The position numbers and the translations under genes were made by a program. The notes under the pieces were generated by a model that was given only the letters and a program-made list of their open reading frames with translations, had not been told where the DNA came from and did not search any database. Positions 8,967 through 18,521 of a DNA stretch of 64,000 bases are shown here, piece after piece. Numbering within the stretch: position 1 is the first letter of the stretch; each line of letters starts with the position of its first letter. Where the stretch lies: positions 2,170,001 to 2,234,000 of the forward strand of contig NZ_CP029145.1 in the NCBI RefSeq assembly GCF_003149515.1. Reading direction: 5' to 3'. Origin of the DNA: Hymenobacter nivis (lineage in GTDB: Bacteria; Bacteroidota; Bacteroidia; Cytophagales; Hymenobacteraceae).

Positions 8967-9738
8967 CGATACCTCTGCGCCCCTGGTAAGCATTGTCGGA
9001 GCCGGGCCCGGAGCCGCCGACTTGCTCACGGTGCGGGCCCTGCGCCGGTTGGGGCAGGCCGATGTGGTGCTCTACGACAACCTCGTTTCGGCGGAGGTAA
9101 TGGCCCTGTGTGCCCCTGACGCCACGCTCATTTATTCGGGCAAAAAATACGGCGACCACGTAGACCCCCGGCAGCGGCAGCAGGAAATAAACGAAGCAAT
9201 GGTGGCGTATGCCCGGCAGGGCAAGCGCGTGGTTCGACTGAAGTCCGGCGACCCCTTCATCTTCGGGCGGGCAGCGGAGGAAATCCGGTATCTGACGGCG
9301 CAGCAGGTGCCCTACGAGGTAGTGCCGGGGCTCACGGCGGGCCTGGCGGCGGCCAGCCTGGTGCACATCCCGGTTACCGAGCGCAACCACAGCAACGCGG
9401 TGCTGCTGTGCACGGCGCACACGGCCAATTACGATTTTGAGCAGCTCGACGCGCTGGCCAACATGCTGCGCACGGGCACCACCCTGGTGATGTACATGGG
9501 CCTGAGCAATATGCCGCAGGTAGTGGCAAAGCTGCAAGCGGCGGTCGGTCCGGACGCGGTCTACGTATCGGCCATCTCACACGTGTCGGGTTCGCAGCAA
9601 AGACTGGTGACGGCCCTGCTGCCGGATATTGAGGCGGCGCTGGCCCAGGCCGCCCTGCCCATGCCGGTGGTGTTCATCATCGGTAAGTACGCCTGCTCGC
9701 TCGATGAGGCGGCGGCCCACCTTCATTCTTTAAGCTAA
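8938..9738 (+). CDS. cobA: Uroporphyrinogen-III C-methyltransferase (SUMT)
   Basis: Methylates uroporphyrinogen III at C2 and C7 to precorrin-2, the entry to B12 synthesis. 266 residues with the SAM-binding blocks VSIVGAGPGAADLLT at about 17-31, SGDPFIFGRA at about 103-112 and VPGLTAG at about 129-135, and the family length without a siroheme (CysG) extension. No ATG fits: the candidates are TTG at 8938, which overlaps the upstream SDR gene by 29 bases, or GTG at 8953. Either suggests translational coupling to the SDR gene. Confidence 0.93.
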   Translation: MSNPRVTSSNDTSAPLVSIVGAGPGAADLLTVRALRRLGQADVVLYDNLVSAEVMALCAPDATLIYSGKKYGDHVDPRQRQQEINEAMVAYARQGKRVVRLKSGDPFIFGRAAEEIRYLTAQQVPYEVVPGLTAGLAAASLVHIPVTERNHSNAVLLCTAHTANYDFEQLDALANMLRTGTTLVMYMGLSNMPQVVAKLQAAVGPDAVYVSAISHVSGSQQRLVTALLPDIEAALAQAALPMPVVFIIGKYACSLDEAAAHLHSLS

Positions 9739-9745
9739 CTAACTC

Positions 9746-10684
9746 ATGGCAACCAAACAAGGCATTCTGATTTGTGGGCACGGCAGCCGGGATAAAGCAG
9801 GTACCGCGGGCTTTCAGGAGCTGGTGGCCGGCCTCGTGCCGCGCTACCCCGACCGGGTCATCGACTACGGCTTTTTGGAGTTTGCCCACCCCATTTACGC
9901 CGCCGCCGTCGAGCGGATGTACCAGCAGGGCGTGCGCAACATCACGGCCATCCCGGCTATTCTATTCGCCGGCGGCCACGCCAAGAACGACATTCCGTTC
10001 GAGATGAACTCGCTGCAACAGCAGTACCCGGACCTGAAAATCACGCTGGGCCGGCACCTGGGCATCTCGGCCCCGCTCCTGCAGCTAGCCCGCCAGATGG
10101 TGGAGCAGGCCGAGGCCGGCCTCCCGCCCGTGCCCCGCGAAGAGTGCTGCCTGCTGCTGGTGGGCCGCGGCACCAACGACCCCGACGCCAACTCGGAAGT
10201 CGCCAAGCTCACGCGCCTCATCTGGGAGGGCCTGGGCTTCGGCTTCGCTACCACCGCCTACGTGGGCGTGACCAAACCGCTGCTGGCCGACACGCTGCCG
10301 CTGGTCGAGAGCTTGCCCTACCGGCGGGTGATAGTGCTCCCGGTGTTCCTCTTCACCGGCGTGCTGCTCAAGCGAATCTATAGCCAGGTGGAGGCGCACC
10401 AGGCCGCCTCAGCCAAGGAATATGTCTGCACCACTTCCTTTGGCAGCGACGAATTGCTGCTGCGAGCCGTGGACGAGCGCATCAACGAGGTGGAGTTTGG
10501 CAGCCCCAACATGAACTGCCAGCTCTGCAAGTACCGCATTCAAATGATTGGTTTTGAAGACGAAGTAGGCAAAGAGCAAACCGGCCACCACCTCAATGTG
10601 AAGGGTATTCTCTTCGAGGAAGAGCAGAAAATAGGGGCTAAAAAAGGGCTGCTGCCGCAACTCAAAAACCTGCTCGGCATCTAG
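9746..10684 (+). CDS. cbiX: Sirohydrochlorin cobaltochelatase, long CbiX
   Basis: Inserts cobalt early, into sirohydrochlorin/precorrin-2. 312 residues with ICGHGSRDKAG at about 9-19 (metal-binding His) and FAGGHAKNDIP at about 74-84 in the first half, a second chelatase-like half (LLVGRGTNDPD at about 137-147) and a C-terminal tail with CQLCKYR at about 258-264. The long form with a cysteine-bearing tail is known in CbiX, where the tail can bind an Fe-S cluster. Only two close cysteines are visible here. It starts 7 bases after cobA. Confidence 0.93.
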   Translation: MATKQGILICGHGSRDKAGTAGFQELVAGLVPRYPDRVIDYGFLEFAHPIYAAAVERMYQQGVRNITAIPAILFAGGHAKNDIPFEMNSLQQQYPDLKITLGRHLGISAPLLQLARQMVEQAEAGLPPVPREECCLLLVGRGTNDPDANSEVAKLTRLIWEGLGFGFATTAYVGVTKPLLADTLPLVESLPYRRVIVLPVFLFTGVLLKRIYSQVEAHQAASAKEYVCTTSFGSDELLLRAVDERINEVEFGSPNMNCQLCKYRIQMIGFEDEVGKEQTGHHLNVKGILFEEEQKIGAKKGLLPQLKNLLGI

Positions 10685-10687
10685 CGC

Positions 10688-11416
10688 ATGGCTCCTACCC
10701 CAGCCCCCACGGGCAAAATCTACGGCGTGTCGCTGGGCCCCGGCGACCCCGAGCTGATTACGGTAAAGGGCCTGCGCGCCTTGCAGCGCGCCGACCTTAT
10801 TTATTACCCCGGTTCGGTGCAGGCCGACGGGCAGCACAGCAGCTACTCGCGCACCATCCTGGACCAGCTGGACCTGGACGAGGCCAAATTGTGCGGCATG
10901 TTTTTGCCGATGGCGAACGACCGGGCGGCGGCGCTGCACATTTATGAGCAAGCCTTTTACCAGCTAAAGGCCGACTACGAAGCCGGCCGCACGGTGGCGT
11001 TTGTGAGTGAGGGCGACAGCACCTTTTACAGCACTTTCGCCTACCTGCTGGCCCACCTGCACGCCCACCAGCTGCCGGTCGAAATCATTGCCGGCGTACC
11101 GTCCTTTTTACTGGCCACGGCCGCGCACCAGGTGCCGTTGGCGGTATTGCGCGAGAAAATAGCCATTATCCCACTGCTGACCAGCGCCGCCGCCCTCGAA
11201 GGCTACCTGCGCGAGTTTGAAACGGTGGTCCTTATCAAGGTGCGGGGGGCCCTGGACTACGTGCGCCCGGCGGTGGCGGCGAACTACGCTACCGTCTACT
11301 ACGCCGAGTGGCTGGGCACGCCCAACCAGTACCTGACCACCGACCTGGCGGCCCTGATGGGGCGCGAGGTACCGTATTTTTCCTTACTTGTTTTGAAGAG
11401 CTTGCTATGCAATTAA
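10688..11416 (+). CDS. cobI: Precorrin-2 C20-methyltransferase
   Basis: 242-residue SAM-dependent tetrapyrrole methylase. GVSLGPGDPELITVKGLRAL at about 13-32 and VSEGDSTFYSTFAYL at about 106-120 are characteristic of CobI/CbiL, which adds the C20 methyl group. ATG 10688 follows the cbiX stop by 3 bases, and the end overlaps the next gene by 10 bases. Given CbiX upstream, the in vivo substrate is probably the cobalt-containing form (CbiL reaction). Confidence 0.92.
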   Translation: MAPTPAPTGKIYGVSLGPGDPELITVKGLRALQRADLIYYPGSVQADGQHSSYSRTILDQLDLDEAKLCGMFLPMANDRAAALHIYEQAFYQLKADYEAGRTVAFVSEGDSTFYSTFAYLLAHLHAHQLPVEIIAGVPSFLLATAAHQVPLAVLREKIAIIPLLTSAAALEGYLREFETVVLIKVRGALDYVRPAVAANYATVYYAEWLGTPNQYLTTDLAALMGREVPYFSLLVLKSLLCN

Positions 11417-12780
11417 GCGTTATTGGTATTGGCCCCGGCTCGGATGCGTACCTGGTGCCAGCGGCCCGGCTTGCGCTGGCCGACGCCGACATTGTGATTG
11501 GGTATCACTATTATTTTCAATTCATTAGCCACCTGCTCAAGCCCGGTTGCGTGTGCCTGGGTCGCGACCTATCGGAGGAAGAGGCCCGCGCCGAGCTGGC
11601 CGTGAATAACTGCCGGCCGGGCACCCACGTAGCCGTTATCAGCTCCGGCGACGCGGGTATATATGCCATGGCCTCGCTGGTGTATGAGTACGCGGCCCGC
11701 CAGCAGCGCACCGATATTCAGCTGCAAACCCTGCCCGGCATCAGTGCTTTTCAGGCGGCGGCGGCCCGGCTGGGCGCGCCCATCGGCCACGATTTTTGCT
11801 GCTTGTCGCTCTCCGATTTGATGACGCCCTGGACCACCATCGAGAAGCGCATCACGGCCGCCGCCATCGGCGATTTCGTCACTTCGCTCTACAACCCGCG
11901 CAGCCAGAAACGTAACTGGCAGTTGAGCCGGCTGCGCAGTATTTTCCTCGAACACCGCGCCCCCACGACGCCGGTAGCCATCGTGCGGCAGGTCACGCGC
12001 CCCGAAGAAACGATTCACCTGACCACCCTAGCAGAGTTGGATGTAGCGCTGGTCGATATGTTCTGCCTGGTGCTGATTGGCAACTCGCAGACCTATCGCT
12101 TCGGCGAATTTCTGGTGACGCCCCGCGGGTATCTGGCGCGCAAGCCCGTCACCGGCCCCGAGATTCAGGACGAGAGCTTCCAGCAAATCCGGGCGGAGTT
12201 GCAGCGCCCCGACCTTTCCAGCGCCGACCAGTGGGCGGCTATCCGCTGCATTCACAGCACCGCCGATTTTGAGTATGAGCAGCTGTATTACGCCCAAAAT
12301 CAACCGCTGGAATACTGGCACGACTACCTGACGGGCGGGGGCGTGGTCATTACCGACGTGACCATGGTGCAGGCCGGGATTACCAAAGCCTACCGCGAGC
12401 AGTACGGGGTGGAAGTATTATGCTACCTCAACGATGAGCGCGTGGCCGCACTGGCCGAGCAGGAAGGTATCACCCGCAGCCAGGCGGGCATGCGGCTAGC
12501 CATTGCGCAGCATCCTAATGCCTTGTTTGTGGTGGGCAACGCACCCACGGCCTTGTTTGAGCTGGCCGACCAATGCCAGGCGGGCCATTGCCGGCCGGCG
12601 GGCATTATTGCCGCGCCGGTGGGCTTCGTGAATGTGGTGGAAGCGAAGCTCAAAATCAAGACGCTCAGCGGCCTGCCATTGGTCATAATTGAAGGCCGCA
12701 AGGGCGGGAGCAGCGTGGCCGCCAGCATTGTCAACGCCGCCTTTACCCTCCCTCAGTCCCTGGCCCCCACGCGGAACTGA
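11407..12780 (+). CDS. cobJ: Precorrin-3B C17-methyltransferase / precorrin-8X methylmutase fusion (CobJ-CobH)
   Basis: 457 residues carrying two enzymes. Residues 1 to about 245 are the C17-methyltransferase CobJ/CbiH (GIGPGSDAYLVP at 7-18, SSGDAGIYAMA at 79-89, LSLSDLMTPW at 133-142, YNPRS at 162-166). About 255 to the end is precorrin-8X methylmutase CobH/CbiC (RCIHSTADFEY at 280-290, where the catalytic His is expected, and GNAPTALFEL later). ATG 11407 is chosen because homology begins there and it overlaps the cobI stop. The fusion puts ring contraction and the later methyl migration on one chain. Such fusions occur in Bacteroidota. Confidence 0.92.
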   Translation: MQLSVIGIGPGSDAYLVPAARLALADADIVIGYHYYFQFISHLLKPGCVCLGRDLSEEEARAELAVNNCRPGTHVAVISSGDAGIYAMASLVYEYAARQQRTDIQLQTLPGISAFQAAAARLGAPIGHDFCCLSLSDLMTPWTTIEKRITAAAIGDFVTSLYNPRSQKRNWQLSRLRSIFLEHRAPTTPVAIVRQVTRPEETIHLTTLAELDVALVDMFCLVLIGNSQTYRFGEFLVTPRGYLARKPVTGPEIQDESFQQIRAELQRPDLSSADQWAAIRCIHSTADFEYEQLYYAQNQPLEYWHDYLTGGGVVITDVTMVQAGITKAYREQYGVEVLCYLNDERVAALAEQEGITRSQAGMRLAIAQHPNALFVVGNAPTALFELADQCQAGHCRPAGIIAAPVGFVNVVEAKLKIKTLSGLPLVIIEGRKGGSSVAASIVNAAFTLPQSLAPTRN

Positions 12781-13969
12781 TGGGACAGTACACCGTGGTG
12801 GGCCTGCCCAACCAGCCGCTCGTCGCATTGCCGCCCGATATTGGCCGGCTGGTAGCGGCGCACGCGGTGTTTTCGGGTGGGCGGCGGCATTACGAACTGG
12901 TTAAGAGCGTATTGCCCAATCCGCACACCTGGATTAGCATCGGCGGCGACATGGCGGCCCTGTTTGCCCGGTACCGGTCGGCCGGCGTCCCCATTCTGAT
13001 TTTTGCCAGCGGCGACCCACTATTTTTTGGCATTGTGCGCACCATTCAGACGCACGACGCGGGAGCCACCGTGGCCGTATACCCGGCCTTCAACAGCGTG
13101 CAGCGGCTGTGCGCTAAAATTGGCCAGCCCTACGAGCAGGTCCGTAATACCTCGGTGCATGGCCGCAGCTGGCAGAACCTCGACGAAGCCCTGCTGCGCT
13201 ACGAGCCACTTATTGCCGTGCTCACCGATGCCGTGCGCACGCCGGCCGCCATTGCCCGGCGGCTGCTGGACTACCGCTTCGGCCACTACGAAATGGTGGT
13301 GGGCGAGGACCTCGACGGCCCGCACGAACGGGTGGGCTGCTACTCGCCTGGGCAGGCTGCCCAGCAGGAGTTTCTGCCGCTCAACTGCGTGCTACTGCGC
13401 CAAATTGCCGCGCCAAACCGCAGCTGGGGCCTCGATGATGCCGCCTTTGTGGGGCTGCCGGGCCGGCCGGGCATGCTAACCAAAAAGGCCATTCGCCTGC
13501 TCAGCCTCGCCCAGCTGGAGCTGGCTGGCAAGCGCGTATTCTGGGATGTGGGCTTTTGCACGGGTTCAGTGGCTATTGAGGCGCGCCGGTTGTTTCCCCA
13601 ATTGGAGGTGGTGGCGTTCGAGCAGCGGCCCGAATGCGCGGCCATTATGGACACGAATATGCGGCAGCTGTCGGCCCCTGGCATTGTGGTGGTAATGGGT
13701 GATTTCTTCGGCCAGGAGCTGGCGGCCCTGCCCCCCCCGATGCCGTATTTATCGGCGGCCACGGGGGCCGGTTGCCCGAGCTGCTGGCGCTACTCGACAC
13801 GCTGCTCGCCCCCGGTGGCACCGTGGTGCTCAACGCCGTACTGCCCCAAAGCCACGACCAATTTCTTGCCCACGCCCACGCGTTGGGCTGGCTACTGCCC
13901 GCCTCGCCCCAACGCGTGCAGCTCGACCAATACAACCCCATCTGGGTACTAACTGCCCGCAAACCATGA
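12780..13969 (+). CDS. cobL: Precorrin-6Y C5,15-methyltransferase (CobL, CbiE-CbiT), frameshifted
   Basis: Adds the C5 and C15 methyl groups and decarboxylates the acetate side chain. The N-terminal CbiE domain has FASGDPLFFGI at about 75-85. The CbiT domain has GLPGRPGMLTKKAIR at about 225-239 and the SAM site WDVGFCTGSVAIEA at about 255-268. After residue 318 the frame fails at a run of eight C (13731-13738). The expected continuation (DAVFIGGHGGRLPELLALLD, ending QYNPIWVLTARKP) is in another frame and ends at TGA 13967-13969. One extra C would restore a full-length protein, so this is a sequencing error, a mutation or slippage. The start overlaps the cobJH stop (TGATG). Confidence 0.88.
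13731..13738 (+). repeat. C8 homopolymer causing the cobL frameshift
   Basis: Eight consecutive C within the CbiT domain. Nine would keep the reading frame through to the natural end of cobL at 13969. Confidence 0.9.
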
Positions 13970-15846
13970 AAAATAAGCCCACCGCAATCCTGGCCAGCAC
14001 CGACCGCGCCGTGCTCCTGGCCGAGCACCTTCGCCGGGAACTGGAAGGCAGCATTGTGTTTTCGACCCGCCCCGGCGGTGCGGCCACCGTGCAGCCCATC
14101 ACGTCCATTGCCGATTTTTTAGCAGCCTCGTTTGCTGATTACGAAGCTTTTATCTTTATTGGGGCGTTGGGCATCTGTGTGCGCAGCATTGCGCCCTACG
14201 TGCAGGACAAAGCTACCGACCCTGCCATTATCAACCTCGACGACCACGGGCAGTTCGTGCAGCCGGTAGTGGGCGGGCACCTGGGCGGGGCCAACGACCT
14301 GGCCCGCCGCCTGGCGCGGGTACTCGGGGCGCAGGCCATTATCACGACCGCCAGCGACCTGCAAAATATCTGGGCCCTGGATACGCTGGCGGCACAGTTT
14401 GGCTGGCGGGCCGCGCCCAGCCGCCCGCTCAATCAGCTCATTTCGCTTTTTGTAAACAACGTAAAAACCGCCCTGCTGCTCGACGTGCAGGATGAAGGCA
14501 CCCGCTGGCTCGAAAAAACCCGCCCGCCCTTTGTGGACGTATTTTACAACCAGGACGAGATTGACTGGAGCCAGTACCAGCTACTGCTGGCCGTGACATA
14601 CCGCCCGCTGGTAGTGCCGGTGCCGGTGCTCGAGTTCTTCGCGCCCGTGCTACACCTGGGTATGGGCTGCTCGCGGGGCATTGAGGCCGATTTGCTCGAA
14701 GCCTCGGTACGGGCGCAATTATCTGAGCATCAACTAGCCATACAATCAGTAAAGTCCCTTGGCTCCATCGACATCAAGCACGATGAGGTGGCCTTCCTGG
14801 CGTTGGCCGAGCGCTGGGGTGTACCCCTGCTCACGTACCCGGCTGAGGCGCTGAATGCGCAAACCATACCCAATCCTTCGGAAGTGGTGCTCAGCAAGCT
14901 TGGCGTGCCCAGCGTGAGCGAGGCGGCCGCGCAGGTGGCGAGCGCCAACGACCGGCTGCTGCTGGAAAAGCAGAAAACCACCGTCGCTTCGGGCAAAAAG
15001 TATACCCTGGCCGTGGCCCTCGACGCGGCGGCCGAGCGGCGCGGGGTCGTGGCCATCGTGGGGGCGGGCCCCGGCGATGCCAGCCTCATCAGCGTGAAGG
15101 GCAAGGAGCTGCTCGAAACGGCCGACCTTATTCTGTATGCCGGCAGCCTGGTGCCCGAGCGCCTCACGCACTACGCCAAGCCCGGCGCGGTGGTGCGCAA
15201 CTCGGCCGGCATGACGCTGGAAGAACAACTGCACCTGATGAGCGCGCACTACCAGCGCGGCCACCTCATCGTGCGGCTGCAGTCGGGCGACCCCTCCATT
15301 TACGGCGCCATTCAGGAGCAGATGTCGGAATTTGACGAGCGCGGCATGGCCTACTTCATCGTGCCCGGCATCTCGGCGTTTCAGGCCGCTGCGGCTAGCC
15401 TGAACTCGGAATTTACCATCCCGGAAGTGGTGCAAACCATCATTCTGACGCGGGGGGCAGGCAATACGCCCCTCCCTCCCCACGAGGACCTGGCCGAGAT
15501 GGCTAAGCAGCGCGCCACCATGTGTATCTTCCTGAGTGCCAACATCGCCAAGCGCGTGCAGGAGCAGCTGTTGCAGCATTACCCCGCCGATACGCCGGTA
15601 GCCATTCTGTACCGCGTGACCTGGGACGACGAGGAAATCTACACCGGCCAACTTACCGATTTGGCCGCTCTCATTCGCCAGCACAAGCTCACGCGCACGG
15701 TGCTTATCGTGGTGGGCGTGGCCATTGGGGCGCGCAAAAACCGCTCGCACCTTTACAACCCCGACTGGAAGCATATTTTCCGCACCGGTAAGCCACCGAA
15801 AAGTAAGAAACCCCAGAAGCGGGCCGACGATGCCCCGCTGAGCTGA
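13966..15846 (+). CDS. cbiG: Cobalt-precorrin-5A hydrolase / precorrin-4 C11-methyltransferase fusion (CbiG-CobM)
   Basis: 626 residues. The first about 345 are CbiG, which opens the lactone ring of cobalt-precorrin-5A: GALGICVRSIAPY at 66-78, VVGGHLGGANDLA at 101-113, GMGCSRGIE at 232-240, GVPSVSEAAA at 313-322. From about 360 is the C11-methyltransferase CobM/CbiF (VAIVGAGPGDASL at 362-374, LQSGDPSIYGAI, VPGISAFQAAAA). CbiG is diagnostic of the oxygen-independent route. ATG 13966 overlaps the end of the restored cobL frame (ATGA), which supports that restored reading of cobL. The tail is rich in Lys. Confidence 0.93.
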   Translation: MKNKPTAILASTDRAVLLAEHLRRELEGSIVFSTRPGGAATVQPITSIADFLAASFADYEAFIFIGALGICVRSIAPYVQDKATDPAIINLDDHGQFVQPVVGGHLGGANDLARRLARVLGAQAIITTASDLQNIWALDTLAAQFGWRAAPSRPLNQLISLFVNNVKTALLLDVQDEGTRWLEKTRPPFVDVFYNQDEIDWSQYQLLLAVTYRPLVVPVPVLEFFAPVLHLGMGCSRGIEADLLEASVRAQLSEHQLAIQSVKSLGSIDIKHDEVAFLALAERWGVPLLTYPAEALNAQTIPNPSEVVLSKLGVPSVSEAAAQVASANDRLLLEKQKTTVASGKKYTLAVALDAAAERRGVVAIVGAGPGDASLISVKGKELLETADLILYAGSLVPERLTHYAKPGAVVRNSAGMTLEEQLHLMSAHYQRGHLIVRLQSGDPSIYGAIQEQMSEFDERGMAYFIVPGISAFQAAAASLNSEFTIPEVVQTIILTRGAGNTPLPPHEDLAEMAKQRATMCIFLSANIAKRVQEQLLQHYPADTPVAILYRVTWDDEEIYTGQLTDLAALIRQHKLTRTVLIVVGVAIGARKNRSHLYNPDWKHIFRTGKPPKSKKPQKRADDAPLS

Positions 15847-16661
15847 TGCCCGCCCGGCCCACTCCTCCGGCCGCAGCCGCCAAGACAGTGCTGGTTTTCG
15901 GGGGTACTACAGAAGGCAAGCAGGTAGCTGCTTGGTTAGGCAACACGGATTATACCTTCTGGTACTCCACTAAAACACCGGTGGAAATAAGCTTGCCCGC
16001 TAACGGCCGCTACCGGTGGGGGGCGCTCACGGGAGCCGCTTTGGTTGCGTTTTGCCAGCTGCACCAGGTCGGCTGCATCGTACACGCCAGCCACCCGTTT
16101 GCCGAGCAGCTGCACGCCACTGTGGCCGAAGCCAGCCGGCAACTACGTTTGCCCGTGCTACGGTTCGAGCGTCAGTACCCCGAGCGGCTAGTTCATCCTT
16201 TGGTACACTATGCGGCTGATTATGAAGAAATAATCGACCAGCTATTGGCGGCGGGCCACGCTCCTGCGTTGGCTTTGAGTGGCGTCCAAACCATCGGGCC
16301 GCTCCGGCGGTACTGGCAGCAGCGGCCCCTGTTTTGCCGGGTACTGCCCCGCGAGGCATCGGTGGCCCTGGCCCGGCAGGCGGGCTTCCCGCTGGCCAAC
16401 CTGATTACCGGGTGGCCCGGCGCGGAGCTGGCCGAGGAGGTAGCCCTCATCCAACGAACCGGCGCGCAAGCTGTTATCACCAAAGAAAGCGGCGAGAGCG
16501 GCTTCCTCTCGGTGAAGATAGCGGCGGCCCTGTACGCCGGAGTACCTATTTTTATCGTGCGGCGGCCGGCTTTACCGGCCGGTTTCCGCCCTATCACGCG
16601 AGCAGACGAGCTGCTGGCGCACTTATCCTCCAACCTGCATGGCCCTTCGCCCGATTCCTGA
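15846..16661 (+). CDS. cobK: Precorrin-6A reductase (CobK/CbiJ)
   Basis: 271-residue NAD(P)H-dependent reductase of the corrin ring. It opens with VLVFGGTTEGKQVAAWL at about 15-31, contains IVHASHPFAEQ at about 77-87 and ITKESGESGF near 215, all family hallmarks. ATG 15846 overlaps the cbiG-cobM TGA by one base. The cobalt-complex form of the substrate is expected given the early-insertion context. Confidence 0.92.
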   Translation: MPARPTPPAAAAKTVLVFGGTTEGKQVAAWLGNTDYTFWYSTKTPVEISLPANGRYRWGALTGAALVAFCQLHQVGCIVHASHPFAEQLHATVAEASRQLRLPVLRFERQYPERLVHPLVHYAADYEEIIDQLLAAGHAPALALSGVQTIGPLRRYWQQRPLFCRVLPREASVALARQAGFPLANLITGWPGAELAEEVALIQRTGAQAVITKESGESGFLSVKIAAALYAGVPIFIVRRPALPAGFRPITRADELLAHLSSNLHGPSPDS

Positions 16662-17799
16662 TGGCCCTCTGCGCTCGGGCTACACCACCGGCGCCTGCGC
16701 CACGGCCTGCACCAAGGCCGCCTTGCTGGCGCTGCTCGGGCAGCAGGACGTGCGGGAAGTCAGTATCACGCTGCCAGCAGGCCCGGAAGTGGCTTTTGTT
16801 CTCACCCAATGCACCTACAACCGGCACGAAGCCTGGTGTGCCACGCTGAAAGATGCCGGTGATGACCCCGATGTGACGCACGGAGCCGAAATCAGCTGCA
16901 CGGTAACCCTCAATAATACGGGCGAAATCGACTTTTTGCCCGGCCCGGGCGTGGGCATCGTCACGTTACCAGGGCTGGCCGTACCGGTGGGCGAGCCGGC
17001 CATCAACCCCGTACCCCGCCAGATGATGCGCGCGGTAGTAGCCGAGGTGCTGGCTCGATTTGGGCTAGCGAGCGGGGTATCCATTCGGGTGGCGGTAGCG
17101 GGCGGCGAGGCGCTGGCCAAAAAAACGCTCAATGGCCGCCTGGGCATCGTGGGGGGCATCTCCATCCTGGGCACCACGGGCATCGTCAAACCGTTTTCGG
17201 CCGAGGCCTACATTGCCAGCATCGTGCAGGGCATCGACGTGGCGCTGGCCAATGGCCTCACGGAAGTCGTCATCAACTCGGGCGGGCGGAGCGAAAAGCT
17301 ACTGCGCCGCTTATTTGAGCATCTGCCCGCAGTAAGCTTCATCCAGTACGGCAACTGGATTGGGGAAACGCTGGAAAAGATAACCGCCTCGCCATTAGCT
17401 ACTTTCACCATGGGCATCATGCTGGGCAAAGCTGTGAAGCTGGCCCAGGGCGCCCTCAATACCCACAGCAACCAGTCGAGCTGGGACCGGGACTGGGTGG
17501 TTGGGCTGGCCCGCACGGCCGGCTACCCCGCCGAGCGCTGCACGGCCATTGGCCAGCTCACCATGGCCGGCAACCTCACCGAGGTATTTCCCTTCGCCCC
17601 CGCTGAGGCATTTTACGCCGAGCTGGCCCGGCGCTGCCACGCGGTGGTAGGCACCGTCACGGGCGCGCGGCCCTGCCGGCTGGTGCTTATGGATGCCGGC
17701 GAAAACTACCTGGTGTACGAGTTTGGCTTCGATGGCGCGGCTGATTCCCAACGCTCTTTCTTCAACCCAATTAGCTACGATAGCCCCTCCCCCGCTTGA
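16639..17799 (+). CDS. cbiD: Cobalt-precorrin-5B C1-methyltransferase
   Basis: 386 residues; it adds the C1 methyl group during ring contraction in the oxygen-independent pathway and has no counterpart in the aerobic pathway. RSGYTTGACATACTKAA at about 12-28 is the family's conserved start. The SILGTTGIVKPFSAEAYIAS block lies in the middle, and GLARTAGYP follows later. It overlaps cobK by 23 bases and ends in a TTGA overlap with the permease gene. Confidence 0.94.
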   Translation: MALRPIPDGPLRSGYTTGACATACTKAALLALLGQQDVREVSITLPAGPEVAFVLTQCTYNRHEAWCATLKDAGDDPDVTHGAEISCTVTLNNTGEIDFLPGPGVGIVTLPGLAVPVGEPAINPVPRQMMRAVVAEVLARFGLASGVSIRVAVAGGEALAKKTLNGRLGIVGGISILGTTGIVKPFSAEAYIASIVQGIDVALANGLTEVVINSGGRSEKLLRRLFEHLPAVSFIQYGNWIGETLEKITASPLATFTMGIMLGKAVKLAQGALNTHSNQSSWDRDWVVGLARTAGYPAERCTAIGQLTMAGNLTEVFPFAPAEAFYAELARRCHAVVGTVTGARPCRLVLMDAGENYLVYEFGFDGAADSQRSFFNPISYDSPSPA

Positions 17800-18494
17800 T
17801 ATATCCCTTACTACTGGATTCGCTGCTGCTCGGCGTGCAGCATTCCTTCGAGCCCGACCACATGGCGGCGGTGTCGGTATTGGCCACCGAAAAAAAACGC
17901 TACAATACCGGCTACGGCAAGCTTATCTGGCGCTCGTCGCAGTGGGCGCTGGGCCACTCGCTCACGCTCATCATCTTCAGCGCGCTGGCCCTGCTGCTGC
18001 GCTCGGCCCTGCCCCTCAACCTGTCGCGCTGGGCCGAGCTGGCGGTGGGTCCCATCATGATTTGGCTAGGCTGGGAGGCTATTCGGCGCAACCATAAGCT
18101 CAAGCAGTTGATGGCCGAGCACAAGAAATTTGCCGAGCACGCGCACCTCACCAACGCCCTGCACCTGCACGGCGGCCAGGGCGAGGAAATCGCCATGAAT
18201 GTGCTCAGCCGCTCCTTCTGGGTGGGCATGCTACACGGGCTGGCGGGCACCGGCGGGGCCTGCGCCGTGGCCCTCACCCTGGCAGCCAAAGACACGCGCA
18301 CCGCCATTGCCATCATCGCCCTGCAAAGCGTCGGCATCGTGGTCGCCATGACGGCTTACAGCTGCGTCATGGCCTTTTCCGTGTCGCGCTTTATCGAGCG
18401 TAATCAGGTAGTATTCAAATTAATGAATGCCATCGTGGGCGTCGTGTCGATTGGCGTCGGCCTACTCTGGATTTATAACGGCTTCAGGGGGTAG
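17796..18494 (+). CDS. Nickel/cobalt-type permease, paralogue 1
   Basis: 232-residue membrane protein with about six hydrophobic segments. HSFEPDHMAAV at about 16-26 has the H-x4-D-H signature of NiCoT/UreH-type nickel and cobalt permeases, and WRSSQWALGHSLTL at about 45-58 is the second conserved block. A histidine-rich cytoplasmic-type loop at about 100-136 (KKFAEHAHLTNALHLHGG) is absent from the paralogue at 25281. The start is TTG, sharing TTGA with the cbiD stop, which implies coupled translation. Cobalt supply for the pathway is the likely role; nickel cannot be excluded. Confidence 0.8.
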   Translation: MIYPLLLDSLLLGVQHSFEPDHMAAVSVLATEKKRYNTGYGKLIWRSSQWALGHSLTLIIFSALALLLRSALPLNLSRWAELAVGPIMIWLGWEAIRRNHKLKQLMAEHKKFAEHAHLTNALHLHGGQGEEIAMNVLSRSFWVGMLHGLAGTGGACAVALTLAAKDTRTAIAIIALQSVGIVVAMTAYSCVMAFSVSRFIERNQVVFKLMNAIVGVVSIGVGLLWIYNGFRG

Positions 18495-18521
18495 TCGCAC
18501 CGCCGTTCTACGCCGGGGAAG

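Noticed and set aside
13699..13965. Upstream extension of the cbiG-cobM frame
   Set aside because: Overlaps the CbiT domain of cobL in another frame; CbiG homology starts at ATG 13966.
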